Assembly (NCBI GenBank): GCA_003343805.1
Contig: QAKM01000051.1
Location: forward strand, 1 to 27,068
Length of the DNA: 27,068 nt
Source: Bacillota bacterium
GTDB lineage: Bacteria > Bacillota > Clostridia > Christensenellales > Borkfalkiaceae
Direction of reading: 5' to 3'
Position 1 is the stretch's first letter, and each line of letters starts with the position of its first letter. The position numbers and the translations under genes were made by a program. The notes beneath the pieces were generated by a model. It was not told the origin of the DNA and made no database searches. It saw only the letters and a list, made by a program, of their open reading frames with translations. This document shows positions 22,625-27,068 of this stretch, piece by piece.

Positions 22625-22653
22625 TTGCAATCGGGCGCCGCGCGTGGTATAAT
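22625..22653 (+). promoter_or_regulatory. Promoter of nth, predicting a leaderless transcript
   Basis: TTGCAA (22625-22630), a 17-base spacer and TATAAT (22648-22653) with TGG before it. The ATG begins only six bases after the -10 box, so the expected start of transcription coincides with the A of the start codon. Confidence 0.8.
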
Positions 22654-22659
22654 GGCGCC

Positions 22660-23313
22660 ATGGACACCAAGGAAGAAATTCTATCGGAGCTTGCCCGCCT
22701 CTATCCGGATGCCAAGCCCGCCCTTCTCTACAAGACCCCGTACGAGCTGCTCGTTGCGGTCATCCTCTCCGCTCAGTGTACGGACGAGCGCGTCAACAAG
22801 GTGACGGACGTCCTCTTCCGTGAGCACAACACGCCTCAGACCATGCTCTCCCTCTCGCAGGAGGAGCTTGAAAAATACATCTTCTCGTGCGGATTCTATC
22901 ACAACAAGGCGGCGCACATCCTCTCCGCTTCGCGGGATATCCTCGAGCGCTTCGGCGGCGAGGTGCCTTCTTCGCGCGAGGAGCTCGAAACGCTCGCGGG
23001 CGTGGGCCGAAAGACGGCCAACGTCGTCTATGCGGTCGCCTTCGGGGGCAACGCCATCGCGGTGGATACCCACGTCTTTCGCGTGAGCAACCGTCTGGGG
23101 CTTGCCTGCGGCAAGACTCCCTTCGAGGTGGAAAAGGGCCTCATGCAGGCCATTCCCGAAGAACTTTGGTCGAGCGCGCATCATTGGCTCATCTGGCACG
23201 GAAGAAAGGTCTGTCATTCGCAAAGACCCGGCTGCGATGTCTGCACGCTCGCGCCGTACTGCCCCTATTTTGCCAAGACCAAGGGCGGCCTGACGGCGGA
23301 AAACGCGCCGTGA
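22660..23313 (+). CDS. nth: Endonuclease III (DNA glycosylase/AP lyase)
   Basis: This 217-residue base-excision repair enzyme removes oxidised pyrimidines and nicks at the abasic site. Motifs: helix-hairpin-helix LAGVGRKTANVV with catalytic K118, D136 in VDTHVFR, and the 4Fe-4S ligands C185-x6-C192-x2-C195-x5-C201. Length equals E. coli Nth (211). The ATG is the only start that gives the full N-terminus, but it has no Shine-Dalgarno sequence and lies six bases from TATAAT, so a leaderless mRNA is expected. Readthrough from the Se/S carrier gene 48 bases upstream is also possible. Confidence 0.95.
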   Translation: MDTKEEILSELARLYPDAKPALLYKTPYELLVAVILSAQCTDERVNKVTDVLFREHNTPQTMLSLSQEELEKYIFSCGFYHNKAAHILSASRDILERFGGEVPSSREELETLAGVGRKTANVVYAVAFGGNAIAVDTHVFRVSNRLGLACGKTPFEVEKGLMQAIPEELWSSAHHWLIWHGRKVCHSQRPGCDVCTLAPYCPYFAKTKGGLTAENAP

Positions 23314-23347
23314 TGCTCCGCGCCCCGATAAAACGCATAAATCTCTT

Positions 23348-23380
23348 CCTCCCGCACAAGCTGGTTGCGGGAGGTTTTTT
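23348..23380 (+). terminator. nth terminator that contains the next gene's ribosome binding site
   Basis: CCTCCCGCA (23348-23356) pairs with TGCGGGAGG (23366-23374), loop of nine bases, then six T residues (23375-23380). The ATG of the next open frame follows immediately, and the GGGAGG of the right arm is its ribosome binding site. Confidence 0.8.
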
Positions 23381-23572
23381 ATGGAAGATGAAGTCTTTTC
23401 GGCGCTCCTTGCGCTGCTTTCGGCGGAAGAGCTCGCGGCAAAGCGGGCGCACCTTGCGGCCAATACGCTGACGGACGGCGTCCTCGCCGAGGGGATGGCG
23501 CGCCTCGCGGCCTCCGCATCCGACCGCCATGCGGCGCTCCTTTCGATCGCGGAGGGCTACGATGAAACTTAG
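23381..23572 (+). CDS. Small helical protein, RBS buried in a terminator stem
   Basis: The 63-residue protein (MEDEVFSALLALLSAEELAAK...) is acidic and Ala/Leu rich, probably two to three helices; no known domain is recognised. GGGAGG with a six-base gap is a proper ribosome binding site but is paired in the hairpin that ends nth transcription. It overlaps the next gene by 11 bases, so the two are probably translated together. It is short, but the overlap and the ribosome binding sites support it. Confidence 0.6.
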   Translation: MEDEVFSALLALLSAEELAAKRAHLAANTLTDGVLAEGMARLAASASDRHAALLSIAEGYDET

Positions 23573-23864
23573 CAAGCGGGAAAGTATGCTCTCCGGGCGC
23601 GACACACTGCGCGCCATGCTGCAGGCGGAAGAGGAGGTGCTGCGCCGCTGTCTCTCAGCGCTGCTTGCCGCAGACAGCCGCTCCCTCCGCGCGGAGCTCC
23701 TTCCGCTGTTTTCTTCCGCACTCGAGGACCGCGCCGCGCTTAAAGGGCTCCTGCACCGCAGTTCGCCCGGGGAGGCAGGCGGCCCAAAGGAGGCGCTCTC
23801 GCTTGCCAAGAAGGCGCAGAAGGAACTTTGTGCCCTTTCTGAAGAAACGGGTGCAGATTTGTGA
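23562..23864 (+). CDS. Small helical protein, possibly CotF/ferritin-like
   Basis: The 100-residue protein (MKLSKRESMLSGRDTLRAMLQAEEEVLRRCLSALL...) is helical and charged. It has the look of a four-helix or coat-like (CotF-type) spore protein, but the similarity is only in style and I would not name it. GGAGGG lies five bases before the ATG at 23562. It ends 70 bases before the alpha-galactosidase gene, which has its own promoter. Confidence 0.6.
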   Translation: MKLSKRESMLSGRDTLRAMLQAEEEVLRRCLSALLAADSRSLRAELLPLFSSALEDRAALKGLLHRSSPGEAGGPKEALSLAKKAQKELCALSEETGADL

Positions 23865-23885
23865 CGGTTCGGGGGAAATATGTGC

Positions 23886-23914
23886 TGTACAAACGGCGCG
23901 GGGTGTGCTATAAT
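23886..23914 (+). promoter_or_regulatory. Promoter of the alpha-galactosidase gene
   Basis: TGTACA (23886-23891), a 17-base spacer and TATAAT (23909-23914) with the extended TGC element. Confidence 0.7.
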
Positions 23915-23934
23915 CTTGGAAAACGGAGGCCATT

Positions 23935-26070
23935 ATGATCACACAACGCGATAATTTGTTTTTGCTCTCCACGGCGCACACGAGCCTGCTCCTGCGTGCC
24001 GGACAGCGCCGCGTCGACTTGCTCTATCTCGGGAAAAAGCTGACGGGCGCGTGGGAGAACGCTTCTCTCCTCGCCCCCGAGGGGGATGGCTCGGGTCAGG
24101 AAAAGCCGTGCTCGCTCTTCTCTCCCTGGGGCGGCATCGACTTCCGCGAACCCTCCCTGCTCCTGCGCGCGGAGGACGGCTCCGCATCCGCCGACTTCGT
24201 GCTGCGTTCGGCGGAAATTTCCCCCCGCACGCCCGTTGAGGGGCTCCCCGTCTCCTATGGCGAGGAGGAGTGCGTGCGCTTTGCGTACGAGGAAAAGCGC
24301 CTCGGACTGCTCCTCGTCCTCGAGCTGACGGCGTACGAGGACAGCGATACATATTCCTGCATCCCCTATCTTTGCAACGAGGGCGCATCGTCCGTCACCA
24401 TCGAACGCTTTGCTTCCCTTCAGCTCGAGTTCTGGGGAAAGGACTTTTCCTTCACCACCTTCGACGGCGATTGGGGGTGCGAACGCCAGAAGCACACCCG
24501 GCCCTTAAACGGCGGCAAGTGCGAGAACGCCTCCTTCACGGGCGCCTCCTCGCCCTTCCGCACGCCCTTCACGCTGCTCACCCGTCCGGGCATGGCGGTG
24601 GGGGTCAACCTCGTCTATTCGGGCAATCACCGCACCGTTGCGGAGAGCGACGACATGGGCCGCACCCGTCTCCTTGCGGGCATCAATCCCTTCTCCTTTG
24701 CGTGGAAGCTCAAAGGGGGAGAGACCTTCTTTGCGCCCGAAGCGGTGTTCAGCTTCGGCCACAGCGAGCGCGAGGTGGGGCTCCGGATGCGCACCTTTGT
24801 GCAGGAGCACATCATCCGCGGCGTCTGGAAGAAGAAGCCGCGCCCCGTGCTCGTCAATAATTGGGAGGGCACCTACTTCTCCTTCACGCGCGAGCGCATC
24901 CTGAACATCGCAAGGGCGGCAAAGGAGGCTGGCGCCGAGCTCTTCGTCCTCGACGACGGCTGGTTCGGCCGCCGCGACGACGACACCTCCTCCCTCGGCG
25001 ATTGGTTCGACTACAAAGAAAAGACGGGCGGCATCGCCTCCCTCGCCGACGAAGTGCGCGCTCTCGGCCTCTCCTTCGGCATCTGGATGGAGCCCGAGAT
25101 GGTCTCCGAAAAGAGCGAACTTTATAAGGCGCACCCCGAGTGGGCGATGAAGATCCCCGGCCGCGATCCCGTGCGGATGCGCCATCAGCTCGTGCTCGAC
25201 CTCACGTCACCCGCCGTGCAGGACTATCTCGTGGAGAGCGTCTCCTCCGTCCTCACGCTGACGAAGGCCGCTTACCTCAAGTGGGATAACAACCGCCACA
25301 TGACGGACGTATTCGGCCATGCCGCGGGCGGCGAGTACTATCACCGCTATATGCTCGGGCTGTATTCTGTCATGGCGCGCCTCAATGCCGCCTTCCCCGA
25401 TGTGTTGTTTGAAGGCTGCGCCTCGGGCGGGGCGCGCTTCGATCTGGGCATCCTCTGCTATATGCCGCAGATCTGGACGAGCGACAACACCGACGCCCGC
25501 GAACGCATCGCCATCCAGTCGGGAACGGCGGCCTCTTACCCGCAGAGCACGACGGGCTCGCACGTCTCCGCCTCCCCCAACCATCAGACGGGCAACGCAA
25601 GCGCCCTTTCCGCGCGCTTTGCCGTGGCGGCGGGCGGGGTCCTGGGCTACGAATGCGACCTCTCCGCCCTGTCCGAAGGGGAGCGCGCCGCGATCAAAGA
25701 TCAGATCGTATTCTATAAGACGTACCGCGAAGTCATGCAGTTCGGCACATATTACGCTCTCGGCGATGCGCGGGGCGAATGGGCGGGGTACTGCATGATC
25801 TCGCCCGACAAAACGCTGGCCGTGGCCGCCGTTGCGATCTTGCAGAAGCGCACGGGGGTGATGAACTTCCGCGCCTCCTTCAAGGGTCTTGAGGACGGCG
25901 CCCTGTACCGCGTCTCGGTGCGCGAGGGCGCGGGGATCCGCGAAGTGGCAAAGGCGACGGGCGCGATGCTCACGGGCGGCAGCGTGCGCCTCGACGGCAT
26001 CTTCGACGAAACGGATGCGCGTTCCGCCAATTCCATTTTTACGCGGATGTTCGTCTTTGAAAAAATTTAA
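23935..26070 (+). CDS. Alpha-galactosidase, glycoside hydrolase family 36
   Basis: The 711-residue enzyme removes alpha-1,6-linked galactose from raffinose-type sugars and galactomannans. It has an N-terminal beta-sandwich (about 1-280), a TIM barrel beginning near VNNWEGTYF (308-316) and a C-terminal beta domain. Motifs: LDDGWFG (339-345), nucleophile D451 in YLKWDNNR, CASGGARFD (495-503), and the acid/base region SDNTDARER (516-524). There is no signal peptide, so it acts in the cytoplasm on imported oligosaccharides, consistent with the shared sugar ABC ATPase. GGAGG lies five bases before the ATG. No terminator separates it from the next promoter. Confidence 0.95.
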   Translation: MITQRDNLFLLSTAHTSLLLRAGQRRVDLLYLGKKLTGAWENASLLAPEGDGSGQEKPCSLFSPWGGIDFREPSLLLRAEDGSASADFVLRSAEISPRTPVEGLPVSYGEEECVRFAYEEKRLGLLLVLELTAYEDSDTYSCIPYLCNEGASSVTIERFASLQLEFWGKDFSFTTFDGDWGCERQKHTRPLNGGKCENASFTGASSPFRTPFTLLTRPGMAVGVNLVYSGNHRTVAESDDMGRTRLLAGINPFSFAWKLKGGETFFAPEAVFSFGHSEREVGLRMRTFVQEHIIRGVWKKKPRPVLVNNWEGTYFSFTRERILNIARAAKEAGAELFVLDDGWFGRRDDDTSSLGDWFDYKEKTGGIASLADEVRALGLSFGIWMEPEMVSEKSELYKAHPEWAMKIPGRDPVRMRHQLVLDLTSPAVQDYLVESVSSVLTLTKAAYLKWDNNRHMTDVFGHAAGGEYYHRYMLGLYSVMARLNAAFPDVLFEGCASGGARFDLGILCYMPQIWTSDNTDARERIAIQSGTAASYPQSTTGSHVSASPNHQTGNASALSARFAVAAGGVLGYECDLSALSEGERAAIKDQIVFYKTYREVMQFGTYYALGDARGEWAGYCMISPDKTLAVAAVAILQKRTGVMNFRASFKGLEDGALYRVSVREGAGIREVAKATGAMLTGGSVRLDGIFDETDARSANSIFTRMFVFEKI

Positions 26071-26077
26071 CAAGGAC

Positions 26078-26106
26078 TTGACAAATTCGTCCCGATGTGC
26101 TATAAT
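26078..26106 (+). promoter_or_regulatory. Consensus promoter of the first tiny gene
   Basis: TTGACA (26078-26083), a 17-base spacer and TATAAT (26101-26106) match the sigma-A consensus fully, with a TGC extended -10. It lies eight bases after the alpha-galactosidase stop. Confidence 0.85.
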
Positions 26107-26153
26107 GTGCACATCAATATGAGCGGGGCATTTTGCCCGGCAAAGGGGCGGCT

Positions 26154-26306
26154 ATGGAAAAGAACGACAACACGGACCGCGTCGATCAGGACGTGGAGGA
26201 ACGCCGCGAGGCCTACAAACGGCGCGAACGGGAAGCGATCGCCGAGATGGCGGGCGAAATGGCGCCCGAGCATCCCGAAGAGGACACGAAAAAGCAGGAG
26301 GAATAA
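26154..26306 (+). CDS. 50-residue highly charged protein
   Basis: The open frame from the ATG at 26154 encodes MEKNDNTDRVDQDVEERREA... and ends ...EDTKKQEE. It is almost entirely charged and probably helical from residue 10 to 35 (YKRREREAIAEMAGEM). The perfect promoter 48 bases upstream and the terminator that overlaps its stop codon argue for a real gene. The ribosome binding site is weak (AAGGGGCGG). Function unknown. Confidence 0.6.
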   Translation: MEKNDNTDRVDQDVEERREAYKRREREAIAEMAGEMAPEHPEEDTKKQEE

Positions 26307-26320
26307 TTCTTCCTGCTTTT
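26291..26320 (+). terminator. Terminator overlapping the stop of the 50-residue gene
   Basis: AAAGCAGGAGGAAT (26291-26304) pairs with ATTCTTCCTGCTTT (26306-26319; one G-T pair), followed by TTTA context. The stop codon TAA lies at the tip of the hairpin. Confidence 0.7.
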
Positions 26321-26334
26321 ACCATACTGTCGGT

Positions 26335-26481
26335 ATGGAACAGGAAAAAAAGAAAACGGAGGGCTTGCGGGAGAACGCCTGCCGCAAAGAGGCCCGCTAC
26401 TGCCACAATGCGCGCTACTGCATGATCCGCCCCGACGCGGCGGAAGAGGAGGACGACATCGTCTCCACGGGGCAGTCGTAA
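26335..26481 (+). CDS. 48-residue Cys-containing protein, SD-less start
   Basis: The frame encodes MEQEKKKTEGLRENACRKEARYCHNARYCM... with Cys at 16, 23 and 29 and a doubled ARYC. The C-terminal part is acidic. There is no ribosome binding site: the nearest GGAGG is 33 bases upstream inside the previous terminator. The ATG lies in CCATAC-TGTCG-GTATGG, the same kind of element as at the two divergent genes near 20.7-20.8 kb. A strong terminator follows six bases after the stop. Function unknown; metal binding is possible. Confidence 0.55.
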   Translation: MEQEKKKTEGLRENACRKEARYCHNARYCMIRPDAAEEEDDIVSTGQS

Positions 26482-26486
26482 CGTCA

Positions 26487-26521
26487 AAAAAGCCGCTCTA
26501 CCCGGAGTAGAGCGGCTTTTT
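26487..26521. terminator. Bidirectional terminator
   Basis: A 15-bp stem (26487-26501 with 26507-26521, core GCCGCTCTAC) has loop CCGGA with A5 on one side and T5 on the other. It closes the last gene of the window. Confidence 0.9.
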
Positions 26522-26545
26522 GTGTCAAGTACCACTTTTTGAAAA

Positions 26546-26565
26546 ATGTAACATTTCTGTTACAT
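26546..26565. promoter_or_regulatory. 20-bp operator-like inverted repeat
   Basis: ATGTAACA (26546-26553) and TGTTACAT (26558-26565) form a perfect 8-bp inverted repeat with a four-base centre. It could be a regulator or transposase site. No gene follows in the window. Confidence 0.5.
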
Positions 26566-26590
26566 AGCGGGGTTTGGGCGCCGGCGGGAG

Positions 26591-26652
26591 ACCCGACATC
26601 ACCCGACATTTCGCCCCTTTGACCCGACATTGCACCCGACATCACCAGACAC
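26591..26652 (+). repeat. Iteron-like cluster of ACCCGACAT repeats
   Basis: ACCCGACAT occurs exactly at 26591-26599, 26601-26609, 26622-26630 and 26634-26642, with a fifth variant ACCAGACAC at 26644-26652. Start-to-start steps are 10, 21, 12 and 10 bases. Multiple short repeats of this sort are typical of transposon ends or replication/regulator sites; no transposase or replication gene is in view. Confidence 0.75.
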
Positions 26653-26844
26653 GGCGGTTTTTTCGATGTCAGGAAAACTTTACATCGGGAACGGTGATGT
26701 CACGATCTCCTAACATTTTAACAATAGATTGATCCCAGCCCGTCCGGACAAAAAACGGTGTAAAAACGCGCGGAAGAGGGCAGAAACCGCGTACCCTCTC
26801 CCCGAAGAGAAGGTGTTTAAGGGAACCCATTTCGCCCCGTCTCG
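26653..26844. other. Intergenic stretch without a supported gene
   Basis: About 190 bases of lower GC than the rest. It holds scattered GATGTC words (26665-26670, 26695-26701) that echo the ACCCGACAT cluster in reverse. Open frames on either strand are short and lack ribosome binding sites. I see no RNA gene. Confidence 0.45.
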
Positions 26845-26888
26845 GCTCCCTCTTTAAGGGAGCTGTCACCCAAGGTGACGGAGGGAGT
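26845..26888 (+). repeat. Double-hairpin intergenic repeat, right copy
   Basis: GCTCCCT (26845-26851) pairs with AGGGAGC (26857-26863), and GTCACC (26865-26870) with GGTGAC (26874-26879). GGAGGGAGT follows. Architecture equals the copy at 121-180. The remainder to 27068 is non-coding repeat material. Confidence 0.65.
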
Positions 26889-27021
26889 CGTAGGACTTCT
26901 GCGAAGATTGCCCGAAGGGAAAGATTTGCGGCGAAATCACCTCGCGGGAAGATTATTGCGTCAGCAAAAAGATTTTCGCGAAATATAAATGAAATCCCGC
27001 GAGGAGGGTTTCCCTTGCGCT

Positions 27022-27053
27022 TCGTCGCAGCGGAGCAAATTTCGCAAGCCGCT
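27022..27053 (+). repeat. 32-bp dispersed repeat, right copy
   Basis: Exact copy of 205-236 in the same orientation, 26.8 kb away, preceded by TCCCTTGC as on the left. Confidence 0.75.
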
Positions 27054-27068
27054 GCGTTCCTCGCGGCT

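Noticed and set aside
21126..22652. Plus-strand frame of 508 codons opposite the desulfurase gene
   Set aside because: The minus-strand gene has clear PLP and Cys motifs and a near-perfect ribosome binding site; this frame also runs across the Se/S carrier gene in another phase.
26591..26652. ACCCGACAT repeats considered as a CRISPR array
   Set aside because: Units are nine bases with 1-12 base gaps, far too short for CRISPR repeats and spacers, and no cas gene is present.
26666..26713. Short frame ATG...TAA encoding MSGKLYIGNGDVTIS, reminiscent of phage-type small repeats
   Set aside because: It is only 15 codons, has no ribosome binding site and lies in repeat-rich DNA; similarity may be chance.
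26669..26869. 66-codon minus-strand frame at the right edge
   Set aside because: It reads through the double-hairpin repeat and has no ribosome binding site or recognisable motif.

Overview
The window looks like chromosomal DNA of a high-GC, Gram-positive-type anaerobe in class Clostridia. The evidence is the ylxM-ffh-rpsP-khpA order, strong GGAGG ribosome binding sites, near-consensus TTGACA-17-TATAAT promoters, a SigB/SigF-type partner-switching module, a SpoVB/MurJ-like flippase, a CdaR-type regulator and a glycan-degrading GH36 enzyme. The style resembles gut Clostridia (perhaps Christensenellales), but that placement is inference. No rRNA, tRNA, CRISPR array or intact transposase was seen.

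Layout. 1-470: intergenic repeats, a terminator for an upstream gene, then a consensus promoter. 470-2761: ylxM-ffh-rpsP-khpA (signal recognition particle and ribosome genes), closed by a strong terminator. 3130-4599: a membrane-anchored Cys-rich repeat/LRR surface protein. 4717-8655 (minus strand): an XRE-membrane regulator, glucose-6-phosphate isomerase and a SpoVB/MurJ-like flippase. 8738-10586: a LysM protein and a lone MsmX/UgpC-type sugar ABC ATPase. 10761-14729: a run of a His-rich metal exporter, HisC, a degenerate glycerol-1-phosphate-dehydrogenase-like protein and a NagD-type HAD phosphatase. 14831-16588: a four-gene overlapping partner-switch operon (STAS antagonist, defective RsbW-like protein, SigB-like sigma factor, intact RsbW-like kinase). 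16677-17678 (minus): an unknown polytopic membrane protein. 17986-20442: CdaR-type regulator plus S41 protease. 20420-21103: two divergent small genes. 21156-22611: divergent cysteine desulfurase and Se/S carrier. 22660-23864: endonuclease III and two small overlapping genes. 23935-26070: alpha-galactosidase. 26154-26481: two tiny genes. 26522-27068: repeat-rich DNA with an iteron-like cluster and the same intergenic repeat family found at the left end.

Functional themes. Sugar use is represented by Pgi, the shared ABC ATPase and the GH36 enzyme. Envelope or stress/sporulation-type functions are represented by the flippase, LysM protein, S41 protease and partner switch. Sulfur/selenium handling is represented by the desulfurase and carrier. 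The most unusual signals are (i) a sigma operon with two RsbW-like proteins, one lacking its ATP-binding residues; (ii) three small genes without Shine-Dalgarno sequences whose start codons lie in the same CATAC-N5/6-GTATGG element; (iii) an nth gene whose promoter predicts a leaderless mRNA; (iv) a terminator hairpin that contains the ribosome binding site of the next gene; (v) a metal-site-less glycerol-1-phosphate-dehydrogenase-like protein beside a NagD phosphatase; and (vi) a phased ACCCGACAT repeat cluster near the right edge. All functional assignments are from reading the sequence; no database search was run.
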